Part shown: positions 8,405 through 18,628 of the stretch, in pieces
Layout: each line of letters begins with the position of its first letter
Numbering within the stretch: position 1 is the stretch's first letter
NCBI GenBank assembly: GCA_903840355.1
Contig: CAIMFJ010000003.1
Coordinates: 1 to 64,000 of the forward strand
DNA from: an uncultured Opitutia bacterium
Lineage (GTDB): Bacteria > Verrucomicrobiota > Verrucomicrobiia > Opitutales > UBA953
DNA: 64,000 nt
Direction of reading: 5' to 3'
The notes under the pieces: generated by a model
What the model was told of the DNA's origin: nothing
Databases searched by the model: none
What the model saw: only the letters and a program-made list of their open reading frames with translations
Program-made: the position numbers and the translations under genes

Positions 8405-11400
8405 TTATTTTTTAGCCTTAGTTTTTTTCGTTTCTTGGGGTAAGCCACTAATCATGTCATTGATCTTTGTAGCGGTATAGCGTTCGAAATCCCCAAATAC
8501 TTCTTTAACCGCCTTATTCATGCTTTCGAAGTCGAACTTGTTGGGGTTAACGAGTCGGGCGACGCCATCTTTGGCGATGTCACCTCGACCCTCTTGATCA
8601 TCTAAGTTTTTTTCACTGGCTCCAGCGTCCGGTTTTTCACTTAGGGCACCTTTGAAGGCAGCTTCTGTCGTGTTATAACCTAGGAAGTAATCTGGGGTAA
8701 TCGCCTTTCGGCTAAGTTGAAGCATTTTTGACATTAACTCATTCAGGACTTGGTTGCTCTGATTGAGGTCTTTGGGTTTAGCGCCTAAGCCTTTAAGTTT
8801 TTGGGGCTTTCCTTTATCGTTATCTCCCTCTCTGGGTGCGATAACCGCTACAGAATTAATATTAACAAAGTCAGGTTTGTTTCTAAGCCAAGCCAGGGCG
8901 GCGATACCTTGGAGCAAATCTCTTTCCTTAATTGTCTTTTTATTGAGACAAAGAATAAGGCAGTTGTTAGCGGAGTAGGCAGCGGAATAATGGGTAGTAG
9001 GTAGGGGGACACGTTGAGCGTTGGCATGATATGGAATTACCTCATCATCAAAATCTTCTGGGGTTCCTTGGAGTTCTTCCTCTAACTTGACTAAAATTTC
9101 ATGATACTTCTCTCGGGAAGCTTGGTCATTAGGTACGACACCTGAATGGTTAGGTTCTAAAAGTTCATTCGGTAGTCTTTGCCGGGTTCGATTGAAACGT
9201 TTCGCCCAATTTTCTATAAGCTTTTCGATCTCGTGTGGCTTCTTGCTGCTTCTCCCGTACTGCAATGAGATGACTTCGTCAGAGTCTAACTCCTCATTCT
9301 GCCGCGTTGGTTTAATATGAAATGTTTCTAGTCCGTGCCGAACGGGGTCACCCCAGAATGCAATCCAAGCATCGAGTGATAGATGGCTAACATCGATGGT
9401 GACCTTGGGTTGTGCACCGTCTTGGATTTCAGTTTGGGCTAGTTTAGTATGTAATGGATCGAATGTATGAGTTTCATCGAGATGGTGCGCCTTGCTTTTC
9501 TCTTCGAGCGTTTCTCCGGCTTGTATTGCCAGAGGTGCATGCCGATAGGTTTTGAAATCGGGGGCTAGTTTTTCGCAGGCTTGGCGCAGGATTTCAATAG
9601 GCATGGCAGCAGGTGCATCTTTACCAGTATCTCCTGCATAGCCTTGATAAGTGATGATGAGGTGATCCGTTGCAGCGGCAATAATTTGTAAAAGGGTGTT
9701 CATGCCACGTTGTTCGCTTTGCTCGCGATAGGGCTGAGCTGGTGTTGGGATGGCCGTTTGTAATTCGCGCCCATGGGGCTTGTTGCCTGCGGGGAAACTT
9801 CCATCGGACATCCCAACTAAAGCGATGACCTTCGAGGGGTGCAGGTTGGCTGTCCGTAGCGGAGCCAGGGTAGTTCGGCCCGACATGAATTGGCCTTTGG
9901 CTGATCCTAGTTCAAAGTAGGGTAGTGCAATGGTAGTAAAGGCAGCATGGTCCAGCGGTGTTTCTTTAGCCCAAGCCGCATCTTTTTGCAGAGAAGCGAG
10001 AATGTTTTCGGCCATTACTTCAACGGCACTGTAGGTGTCATAGTCAGGTACTAAATCTAAGAGCTTTTCGCCCAAATACTTGGTCCATTGCTCTAACGAA
10101 TGCTGTTCGATTGAGAATTCAGCCCAATCCTTGATAGTTTCTGCAAGTTTGAGTAAATCCGCAGCGTGACGTAGATCCTCGATGCTTTTGATTCCCGCAA
10201 TCGGCATGGCTGATGGGGTTCCGGTTACGGTGGCGTCGTCAGCGAGTGCGGTGCCCAAGACGATGCACCGCATGAAATAATCTAGACTCCATTTGTAGTC
10301 GCTAACCTCTGTTTTGGCTTTCCGATGTTTTTCGCTGGCACCCCAGAAGTAAGGTGCGTCTTTCATCCAATAGCGTAGGGTGGTGAGGGTGCTATCATCC
10401 CAATGATAAAGGTCGCGAATGATTTTTTGGTCACAAAAATCTAAGAATTCCTGGGAGGTGAGTCGGCCTGCTGGCAAATTTAGTAATTTTTGGGCTAAGG
10501 CACCAAGTTGGCTTTGATGTGCGCCTTCGATGGCAACTGTCCCGAAACTAAAGGCTGGAGTAGTCCCACCGAGCACGCCTGCTAGCAGGGGTGCATAGGT
10601 GTCTGGATCGGGGGTTAAGATAAGGACATCACTCGCACTTAGATGGGGATTGTCTGCCAGAATGCCTAGCAGTTGATCACGCAGAACTTCCGCTTCGCGC
10701 AGGGCGGTATGGCAACGATGGAGCGTTAGGCTATTATCCTTTTCATAGGTTAACGGTGTAACGTTAGCGTCGAAATACTTGATGCTGTTCTGTAATCGCG
10801 AGAGTAGCTTGCCTTGATTAATCTCGGCTGGGTTCTCAACGCTTTCACCTTGTGGGCACCAGAAATCGTCATCGATGAGGCGTTTCATGACGGTAGCGTA
10901 GTGCTTGCTGGTTTGAACTAAAAGTAGTGCCCCAGGATTTTGCTGAGTTCGGTCTTCCTTAGGGATGCGCTTTAGGCCCTCACGACTTTTTAATTCATTG
11001 CGGAGGTCGAGGTAGTAACCTTCGGTGGGTTGCAAAAAGAGGGCGTTAATTTGGATGGCTGGACTAAGGGCTTTAAGTAAATCGAGCACGGATTGCGGTG
11101 TCTCGCCCGTAGCAAAGAGGAAAATACGCCCAGGTAGGTGATTGGCTACAGCTTCAAGCGAGGCCTTATTTGCTAAAGTTTGGATAATCTCGAGTGGAGT
11201 GAGTAATGTGCCCTCCATCTCTTTTCGTACTTCGCGCCAAAGGTCTTCCAGCGGGCCTTTTTGTCCGTTTTGTACCCGTTGGCCCCAACTTGGATCGTTA
11301 AGGTTCAGTTCTTTAATCCAGTCTGCAATACGTGCGGCCGCATTCCAGAGCAGTGTAGGTTGGTCAGCAGGCCCTGTGCCTTCAGTTAAGTATTCAAACC

Positions 11401-11764
11401 CTTTGCGACCTAACTGAAGTTTTTGAAAGATGCGGAAAGGGAGAGATGTAAGGTCGTCAGACTCTTCGCTGAGAAGGTTTTCGCCGAGAAGCATTCGGGC
11501 AATCTCTTGATGGAAGAGCTGGGTGTTTACCAACTTGGCGTTCATGTGAATTCCCAAGCCAGTCTGTGCTGGATATTTGGTGTCTTCCGCTGGAAGCTGG
11601 GCGTTGCGCACCAAGTAATGGCTTAACCAATGAACCGATGCTTTGCCATCAATGATGATGAGGTCGCGTTTGAAGGGTTCACCATGAGGCTGGCGTAGGA
11701 GTCGGGCTAATTCATCCCCCAACTTAGGCATACTCGTAGCAAAGAAAGTGTGAGGCGAGTTCAT
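8405..11764 (-). CDS. recC: Exodeoxyribonuclease V gamma subunit RecC
   Basis: RecC is the inactive helicase-like subunit that splits the duplex and scans for Chi in RecBCD. The length (1119 residues) is close to E. coli RecC (1122). The first residues (HTFFATSMPKLGDELARLLRQ) resemble the family N-terminus. The central region has FSFGTVAIEGAHQSQLGALAQKLLNLPAGRL, typical of the pseudo-helicase domain, then IALVGMSDGSFPAGNKP, the hallmark of RecC domain 2. The C-terminal half holds the degenerate nuclease fold. It is the first gene of the operon; recB and recD follow on the same strand. No Shine-Dalgarno sequence was seen before the ATG. The upstream region to 11990 is AT-rich and probably contains the promoter. 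Confidence 0.93.
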   Translation of the reverse strand: MNSPHTFFATSMPKLGDELARLLRQPHGEPFKRDLIIIDGKASVHWLSHYLVRNAQLPAEDTKYPAQTGLGIHMNAKLVNTQLFHQEIARMLLGENLLSEESDDLTSLPFRIFQKLQLGRKGFEYLTEGTGPADQPTLLWNAAARIADWIKELNLNDPSWGQRVQNGQKGPLEDLWREVRKEMEGTLLTPLEIIQTLANKASLEAVANHLPGRIFLFATGETPQSVLDLLKALSPAIQINALFLQPTEGYYLDLRNELKSREGLKRIPKEDRTQQNPGALLLVQTSKHYATVMKRLIDDDFWCPQGESVENPAEINQGKLLSRLQNSIKYFDANVTPLTYEKDNSLTLHRCHTALREAEVLRDQLLGILADNPHLSASDVLILTPDPDTYAPLLAGVLGGTTPAFSFGTVAIEGAHQSQLGALAQKLLNLPAGRLTSQEFLDFCDQKIIRDLYHWDDSTLTTLRYWMKDAPYFWGASEKHRKAKTEVSDYKWSLDYFMRCIVLGTALADDATVTGTPSAMPIAGIKSIEDLRHAADLLKLAETIKDWAEFSIEQHSLEQWTKYLGEKLLDLVPDYDTYSAVEVMAENILASLQKDAAWAKETPLDHAAFTTIALPYFELGSAKGQFMSGRTTLAPLRTANLHPSKVIALVGMSDGSFPAGNKPHGRELQTAIPTPAQPYREQSEQRGMNTLLQIIAAATDHLIITYQGYAGDTGKDAPAAMPIEILRQACEKLAPDFKTYRHAPLAIQAGETLEEKSKAHHLDETHTFDPLHTKLAQTEIQDGAQPKVTIDVSHLSLDAWIAFWGDPVRHGLETFHIKPTRQNEELDSDEVISLQYGRSSKKPHEIEKLIENWAKRFNRTRQRLPNELLEPNHSGVVPNDQASREKYHEILVKLEEELQGTPEDFDDEVIPYHANAQRVPLPTTHYSAAYSANNCLILCLNKKTIKERDLLQGIAALAWLRNKPDFVNINSVAVIAPREGDNDKGKPQKLKGLGAKPKDLNQSNQVLNELMSKMLQLSRKAITPDYFLGYNTTEAAFKGALSEKPDAGASEKNLDDQEGRGDIAKDGVARLVNPNKFDFESMNKAVKEVFGDFERYTATKINDMISGLPQETKKTKAKK

Positions 11765-11985
11765 GATCGACAGACTGCTGTATGTCTACCTGCACTTGAA
11801 GACCCTGCAAGCCCCGACATGATGATTGCTGTTTTGGTTGCTTTTACCGTACGTTTATAAAATTTATAATAATTATATTATAAAATATTCGTAAAAAGTT
11901 TAGCAGATTTTCTTATCTGCCAGCAAAAGCTGATATTTAAGGCGCGTATTATCTTGAAGTTGCGGATCAGATTGTGTGGTGCGAA

Positions 11986-12175
11986 CGGACGACATGGTAA
12001 TGTCGTCCCTACCCGATGCCGATGATGCCTTAGGTAGGGAGGCTGCTGCGACAGCCTCCTTGCTTTTTGGTTCTTAGGGAATGGATTCGCAGACGCGCGT
12101 CGGTGGGCGCGAGCGGACGTCCTGGTAATGTCGTCCCTGCCATAGATACAAGGACGGTGACGCAGCACGGTCGCT
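11986..12175. repeat. Hairpin repeat array 2 (four hairpins)
   Basis: The region between the divergent recC and lipoprotein genes holds an inverted loop-ATTACCAT hairpin with the CGAC/GTCG stem (11987-12013) and a loop-CTGCGT hairpin with GGCTG/CAGCC stem (12033-12061). A second inverted loop-ATTACCAT copy (12114-12139) has lost pairing on one arm, and a decayed inverted loop-CTGCGT copy lies at 12152-12175. Spacer text between hairpins (for example atggattcgcagacg) is also shared with other arrays. The remaining part of this gap (11765-11985) is AT-rich and shows no gene. Confidence 0.85.
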
Positions 12176-12228
12176 GGTTCGTTCGATTGACTTGAGTCGT
12201 CTAAGAGTCAGTTTAGCTAGGCCTTTGT

Positions 12229-12444
12229 ATGGGAATCCTTAAATCCATGGCCGACTTAGGCTGGAATCAGCGCGTGCTCTTTGCGGTCGCCCTTTTGCTG
12301 GCGAGTATGCTGACGGGTTGTTTTGTGCCTACAGGGGTGTCCTCGGTAAATCCTGATTTTGCCGGATCAATGAAGATTCCCCAGCCTATTCCCGGTCGTT
12401 CAGATGAGATTCGTGGGTCGCGTGTGATTGAGCCTGATCAATAG
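12229..12444 (+). CDS. Small lipoprotein
   Basis: This 71-residue protein has a hydrophobic N-terminal segment (VLFAVALLLASM) ending in the lipobox L-T-G-C, with the modified cysteine at residue 31. The mature part is about 40 residues, rich in proline and charged residues (MKIPQPIPGRSDEIRGSR). An alternative start is the ATG at 12250, which gives a more typical signal length. The role is unknown; small lipoproteins of this kind sit in the outer membrane. It is monocistronic between repeat arrays, which supports it being a real gene rather than repeat-derived, because its sequence is not shared with the arrays. Confidence 0.65.
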   Translation: MGILKSMADLGWNQRVLFAVALLLASMLTGCFVPTGVSSVNPDFAGSMKIPQPIPGRSDEIRGSRVIEPDQ

Positions 12445-12457
12445 GAGTCGATAGACG

Positions 12458-12967
12458 GGTAGGGACGTGATCGCCATCACGTCGCTGGCAAAGTCCGACG
12501 TCGTGCGTGCATAGGATGCAGAAATGAGCCCATCAACCTTGGTCGGCGAAACGGACGACATGGTAATGTCGTCCCTACCATAGACCCAAGGACGACGACG
12601 CAGCGTCGTCCCTACCCGATGCAGTGGGTAGGGAGGGGATTACCATTCCATCCGTCGGGAGGTGGAGGCTACTGCGTTAGCCTCCTTGCGTCTTTTTTAA
12701 ATCGTCGATTGGACGTTCTGAATCGTTGGTGCGTACGGAATGGATTGGTAGACGCGGGTCGGTGGGTGAGAGCGGACGACATGGTAATGTCGTCCCTACC
12801 TAGCCCCAAGGACGACGACGCAGCGTCGTCCCTACCCGATGCAATGTATTGGGTAGGGAGGGGATTACCATCCCCTCCGTTGGCAGAGTCCGACGTTGAG
12901 GGACGTGAGATGTAGAAAGGGGTTATTAACGTGGAATAGAGGACGGTGACGCAGCACCGTCCCTACC
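12458..12967. repeat. Hairpin repeat array 3 (about nine hairpins)
   Basis: A stretch of 510 bases between convergent genes made almost only of hairpin repeats. It opens with a loop-ATTACCAT type copy whose stem is CGTG/CACG (12458-12484, loop changed to ATCGCCAT). It then has inverted CGAC/GTCG copies at about 12553 and 12773, inverted loop-CTGCGT copies at about 12590, 12810 and 12941, GGGG/CCCC copies at about 12627 (decayed) and 12852, and a GGCTA/TAGCC copy at about 12660. The last hairpin runs into the stop codon of the gene that ends at 12963. Confidence 0.88.
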
Positions 12968-14063
12968 TGATGGGTAATGTTTGGGCGGTGGTGAGTGCAA
13001 TGAGTGCCGAGATGGTCGATTCGGCGCCGCAATTGGCATTCATCGCATGGTGCCCAATGGCATCATGGCAGGCCCCCGTAGCGGTCTCATAAACGGCTTT
13101 CTCGCTATCATTACGACCTAAGAACCAAGCGGTGGCGACTTCTGCCCGGCGAAGCCAGTGGTTATCCTGTGTGGCCCGCCAGGCGGCGGCATAGGCTTCA
13201 ACGAGGCCTGATGCATCGATGGGTTGTTGGTCGTTGAGCGCTGGGGTTTGGTCTCTTTGCCACCAGCCTGCATTGCCGATGACGTGTAAGGGGCCATTTG
13301 AATCTGGGAAATTGGCAGATTCGAGAAAACGTAAGATGCGTAATCCTGTAGCCCGAAGCGAAGGGTCGTTCAGTGATTTAGCGGCGAGCAGTAAGGCGAG
13401 GGGGAGTCGACCACTGTCGTAAGTGACTCGGTTATTGGGCCAAACCCATGCACCCTCGGTAGGTAAGAGGTGGGCAAGGCGATCCGCCGATGTGCGTAGG
13501 ATTCCGAGTGCCTGTTTCGTTGGGCGAGCTTGGACGTAGGCATGCAGGCCTTGGAGGGTGTAACTGAGCTCCAGCGGGCTCGCTGACGCTGGGTTGAAGT
13601 TTGCAAGGGCTTCGCGCAGAAGGTTCTCGGCCTGAACTTTCATCGGCTCATCCACTCCCTGGGCCACGGCTTCTCCGAGTCCCCAGATTAATCGACCTAA
13701 CTGATCGCCAGTAGCTTGTTTGGCAATGGGCCCGTCTTGGCTTTGATAACCGAAGTAGAAGCCGCCCTTGGGGTTGCGAAGGCCGGTGATGGCTTGCAGG
13801 TAGGTCCGCGCTAACTCCGCCGTTCGTGGATCAGGATTTGTGTGGTGAATTCTTAGGACGGCCACGAGTGCGCGGGCGGTGTCCTCAATACAGAAACGTG
13901 CTTGGAGCGGCGTGTAGCCGCGGGCGAACTCACTGATGCCGCGGTTATCCGATAAGTGAGCTAGGTGTTCCAGGTTGGGTTTAGGTAATGGCTCCGCTTG
14001 TAAGGTCCAAGTGACAGCTAAGCAGGCAAGTAATGACCATCGGTGGAGTTGGGCGGTAATCAC
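12963..14063 (-). CDS. Secreted alpha/alpha-barrel protein related to a domain attached to glycosyltransferases
   Basis: This 366-residue protein starts with a signal peptide (SLLACLAVTWTLQAEP). The mature part contains HLAHLSDNRGISEFARGY, then CIEDTARALVAVL, GGFYFGYQ, GDQLGRLIWGLGEAV and the late C-GAEST motif. Similar motif series occur in helical-barrel domains found beside or fused to family-1 glycosyltransferases in other bacteria, where their reaction is not well established. Here the domain stands alone and is exported. The regular helical-hairpin pattern suggests an (alpha/alpha)6 fold. The TAG stop lies inside a hairpin repeat (AGGTAGG), so the last residues PIR come from or abut the repeat. 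Function is unproven. Confidence 0.75.
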   Translation of the reverse strand: MITAQLHRWSLLACLAVTWTLQAEPLPKPNLEHLAHLSDNRGISEFARGYTPLQARFCIEDTARALVAVLRIHHTNPDPRTAELARTYLQAITGLRNPKGGFYFGYQSQDGPIAKQATGDQLGRLIWGLGEAVAQGVDEPMKVQAENLLREALANFNPASASPLELSYTLQGLHAYVQARPTKQALGILRTSADRLAHLLPTEGAWVWPNNRVTYDSGRLPLALLLAAKSLNDPSLRATGLRILRFLESANFPDSNGPLHVIGNAGWWQRDQTPALNDQQPIDASGLVEAYAAAWRATQDNHWLRRAEVATAWFLGRNDSEKAVYETATGACHDAIGHHAMNANCGAESTISALIALTTAQTLPIR

Positions 14064-14200
14064 GTTTTCATTTCAGAGCGTATCATTTAGTGTCATTTTA
14101 CAACCTCACAGTAAGGTTTGACCAGTTGGCTCATCGGGAGGGTGTGTCATAAGTCCACTTGTCCATTTACCTGTTGGCGACTTTGGGTAAAACATGGGTT

Positions 14201-14623
14201 ATGTCTGATAACTTTGATATTAATCGTGAAGATTATGCGCAGGCGGATTTTATCATCGAGGGTCCATGGACTTTAAACCCGTCGGCGGATTTTGCGGTGA
14301 TTACCGCGTACAACCCGGTGGGAGAAAAAGGAACAAGCCTGGAAGCAAATCAGCAGGCAGATGCGCAGTTAAAAAGGGATTTAGAAATAATCGGCCCCGT
14401 ATGTCGGGTGATTGGCTGTTCGCGGGATCAAAAGCATCGTGAGCCAGGTTGGGCAGCGGTGATGACTTTGGAGCAGGCGGTGGAATGGGGTCGGCGTTAT
14501 CGCCAAGATGCCATCTTCTTTATTGTGGACGGTGAATTGCACCTGATTGCTTGTGCGGACGTGACGAAACGCGAGTCGTTGGGTGCGTGGAAAAACCGTC
14601 TAGTGTCTGATTTGAAAAAGTAG
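14201..14623 (+). CDS. DUF3293 domain protein
   Basis: The protein of about 140 residues matches the DUF3293 pattern: an opening strand (FAVITAYNPVGE) with the T-A-Y-N-P motif, an N-x-x-A-D helix, a G-C-S-R-D turn with a following E-P-G-W-A, and a closing W-G-R-R-Y-x-Q-D-A-I-F segment. The family is cytoplasmic and its function is unknown. I chose the ATG at 14201, because the conserved domain begins a few residues after it. A TTG at 14159 would add 14 residues with no family likeness. The gene is convergent with the ankyrin gene and a repeat hairpin begins 55 bases after its stop. Confidence 0.8.
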   Translation: MSDNFDINREDYAQADFIIEGPWTLNPSADFAVITAYNPVGEKGTSLEANQQADAQLKRDLEIIGPVCRVIGCSRDQKHREPGWAAVMTLEQAVEWGRRYRQDAIFFIVDGELHLIACADVTKRESLGAWKNRLVSDLKK

Positions 14624-14677
14624 AAGGCATTCTGTCGTTGGGCCGATGATACAAGGATGACCCGATACAATGTCTTG

Positions 14678-15143
14678 GGTAGGGAGGCTGCTGCGTCAGC
14701 CTCCTTGCGTTTTGGTGCGCACGGAATGGATTTGCAGACGCACGTAGGTGGGTGAAAGCGGACGTCCTGGTAATGTCGTCCCTACCCGATGCAGTGGTTA
14801 GGGAGGGGATTACCATCCCCTCCGTTGGCAAAGTCCGACGTCGTGCGAGTATAGTATACAGAAATGAGCCCATCAACCTTGGGTGGCGAAGCGGACGACA
14901 TGGTAATGTCGTCCCTACCTAGACCCAAGGACGACGACGCAGCGTCGTCCCTACCCGATGCCTTAGGTAGGGAGGCTACTGCGTTAGCCTCCTTGTTCGT
15001 TTTTTTTAAATCGTCGATCGGACGTTCTGAATCGTTGGTGCGTATGGAATGGATTCGCAGACGCGTGTCGGTTGGCGAAGTGGACGACATGGTAATGTCG
15101 TCCCTACCTAGACCCAAGGACGGTGACGCAGCGTCGTCCCTAC
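14678..15143. repeat. Hairpin repeat array 4 (about eight hairpins)
   Basis: The array fills the gap between the convergent DUF3293 and ankyrin genes. It starts with a loop-CTGCGT copy (GGCTG/CAGCC, 14678-14707) followed by a T-rich tail, on the strand of the DUF3293 gene. It ends with an inverted loop-CTGCGT copy (15118-15143) on the strand of the ankyrin gene. The last copy is a chimera: one arm has CGACG and the other CACCG, so two stem positions do not pair. Between these lie three inverted CGAC/GTCG copies, a GGGG/CCCC copy, a CGACG/CGTCG copy and a GGCTA/TAGCC copy. Confidence 0.88.
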
Positions 15144-15577
15144 CTGATGCCGCGGAGGCGGGCGATGAGGCGCGTGAACCAATGAGTGGGTTGACTGGCC
15201 TTGCTTGAATGGGCTTCGAGTAATTCGAGAATTTCTTTGCGCCCAAACGTTACCGCCAAATCTGCCGGCGTGCTCCCGCCTTGATCGGCTTGAGGGTCGG
15301 CGCCGGCTTCGAGGAGTAAGCGGGCAATCTCAACATAGCCTTTAAAGGCCACGCCCCCGAGTGGCGTTTGCCCTTTGGCATTACGTACATCGGGCTTCGC
15401 TCCGGCTTTAAGGAGCATTTGTACGGTTTCCGTGCGACCATGGTAGGCGGCCAGCATGAGCAACGAGTTGCCTTTCTCGTCGCAAGCATCCGCCGTGAGC
15501 CCTTGTGCTATTAAGGCTTTCAGGGCTTCCGTTTGACCCGACCTCGCTAGGTCGGCTGCTGCTTCGGGGCTTACCAC
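15140..15577 (-). CDS. Ankyrin-repeat protein downstream of katG
   Basis: The protein has about 145 residues and contains three or four ankyrin repeats, visible as GNSLLMLAAYHGRTETVQMLLKAGA, then QTPLGGVAFKGYVEIARLLLEAGA, then STPADLAVTFGRKEILELL. Ankyrin repeats bind other proteins. In Pseudomonas an ankyrin gene (ankB) follows a catalase gene and is needed for full catalase activity, so a supporting role for KatG is a reasonable guess. I placed the start at a GTG after the katG terminator; longer versions would run back into katG. No signal peptide is seen. The stop is the TAG within a hairpin repeat, giving the C-terminus GIR. Confidence 0.8.
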   Translation of the reverse strand: MVSPEAAADLARSGQTEALKALIAQGLTADACDEKGNSLLMLAAYHGRTETVQMLLKAGAKPDVRNAKGQTPLGGVAFKGYVEIARLLLEAGADPQADQGGSTPADLAVTFGRKEILELLEAHSSKASQPTHWFTRLIARLRGIR

Positions 15578-15580
15578 TTT

Positions 15581-15633
15581 GAGAGAAAAGAGAAGGGGCC
15601 AAGGCCTACCTAGCTTAGGTACGACTTGGCCCC
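15581..15633 (-). terminator. Rho-independent terminator of katG
   Basis: GGGGCCAAG (15595-15603) pairs with CTTGGCCCC (15625-15633), and an inner stem TACCTA/TAGGTA continues the hairpin. On the minus strand it begins 9 bases after the katG stop and is followed by a T-rich tract (TTCTCTTTTCTCTC). It separates furA-katG from the ankyrin gene, whose expression would need readthrough or its own promoter. Confidence 0.85.
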
Positions 15634-15642
15634 TGAGATTTA

Positions 15643-17883
<2,241 letters not shown>

Positions 17884-18306
17884 TTAAGCCGAACGCTTTT
17901 TTTGGCAACGTGGGCAAAGACCCCAATAAATGACCTCCGCTTCATCGATTTTGAAACCGTGATGCGAATGGGCCTTTAGACAGGGGGCGTGGCCGACGGC
18001 ACAGTTGACGTCTTCGGTGTGTCCGCAACTGCGGCAAACCAAGTGATGGTGGTTATCGCCAACCCGATCTTCGTACCGGGCTGCCGAATCCGCTGGCTGA
18101 ATGCGTCGGATGAGGCCTTTCTCGGTGAGCACGTTGAGCACGTTGTAGACCGATTGGCGGGTGATACTGCCGATTTTCTGGCGAACCCCTTCGGCGATGA
18201 CATCGGCCGTGGCGTGGGGTTGTTGCGACACTTCGCGAAGCACGGCCAGACGTTGGGCTGTGATGGGCAATTGATGAGCTCGGAGCGCGGCTTCCGGGTC
18301 GTGCAT
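17884..18306 (-). CDS. furA: Fur-family peroxide-sensing repressor (FurA/PerR type)
   Basis: This 140-residue metalloregulator has the Fur winged-helix ([22 protein letters not shown], then [14 protein letters not shown]) and the metal site [13 protein letters not shown]. The residue after C-x2-C-GHTE is Asp, as in PerR, where it supports metal-catalysed histidine oxidation; Fur proteins have Glu there. A second C-x2-C (LCPRCQ) near the C-terminus completes the structural zinc site. The text from GDNHHH to YWGLCPRC closely resembles actinobacterial FurA/CatR, the regulators of katG. It precedes katG by 36 bases and has a perfect 9-1-9 palindrome before its start, so it probably represses its own operon until peroxide is present. 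Confidence 0.93.
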   Translation of the reverse strand: MHDPEAALRAHQLPITAQRLAVLREVSQQPHATADVIAEGVRQKIGSITRQSVYNVLNVLTEKGLIRRIQPADSAARYEDRVGDNHHHLVCRSCGHTEDVNCAVGHAPCLKAHSHHGFKIDEAEVIYWGLCPRCQKKRSA

Positions 18307-18325
18307 GGGTTTTGATATGATAAAC

Positions 18326-18344
18326 TTTTTGACAATGTCAAAAA
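18326..18344. promoter_or_regulatory. Palindromic operator before furA-katG
   Basis: TTTTTGACAATGTCAAAAA is a perfect inverted repeat with arms of nine bases around one central base. It lies about 20 bases upstream of the furA start and contains a TTGACA that could serve as the -35 box on the minus strand, with TATCAA 18 bases on as a possible -10. Binding of FurA here would block the promoter. The palindrome is seen directly; the binding is inferred. Confidence 0.75.
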
Positions 18345-18356
18345 TAAATAAACCCA

Positions 18357-18628
18357 GGTAGGGAGGCTGCTGCGTCAGCCTCCTTGCGTTTTTTAAATCG
18401 TCGATTGGACGTTTTAAGTTGATGGGTGTGTATGTAATCGATTCGCAGACGTAGGTTGGCTGGTGAGAGCGGACGACATGGTAATGTCGTCCCTACCCGA
18501 GGCAGTGGGTAGGGAGGGGATTACCATCCCCTCCGTTGGCAAAGTCCGACTTTAAGGGACGTAAGATGTGGAAAGGTGTCAGTCGGCGTGCGGGTGGAAA
18601 AGCACGGTGACGCAGCACCGTCCCTACC
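18357..18628. repeat. Hairpin repeat array 5 (four hairpins)
   Basis: Order from left: a loop-CTGCGT copy with GGCTG/CAGCC stem and a T-run (18357-18396), an inverted CGAC/GTCG loop-ATTACCAT copy (18469-18497), a GGGG/CCCC loop-ATTACCAT copy (18508-18536), and an inverted CGGTG/CACCG loop-CTGCGT copy (18602-18628). The last hairpin starts one base after the GH27 stop codon and is followed on that strand by TTTT. This is the minimal form of the composite unit seen in the longer arrays. Confidence 0.9.

Noticed and set aside
3596-11764. A phage-defence island around recBCD
   Set aside because: The three genes have normal domains and no defence genes or nucleases flank them; they are the housekeeping repair enzyme.
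11878-12168. Open frame of 96 codons on the minus strand
   Set aside because: It lies in hairpin array 2 and its peptide repeats in other arrays; it is a repeat-derived frame, not a gene.
12619-12915. Open frame of 98 codons in array 3
   Set aside because: The text ([26 protein letters not shown]) is a translation of the hairpins and recurs in every array.
14118-14152. A promoter with TTGACC as -35 before the DUF3293 gene
   Set aside because: No matching -10 lies at 16-18 bases from it, so it was not listed.
14782-15246. Open frame of 154 codons with GRDDAASS repeats
   Set aside because: It resembles a repeat protein, but the repeats are DNA hairpins read through in one frame, and it overlaps the ankyrin gene.
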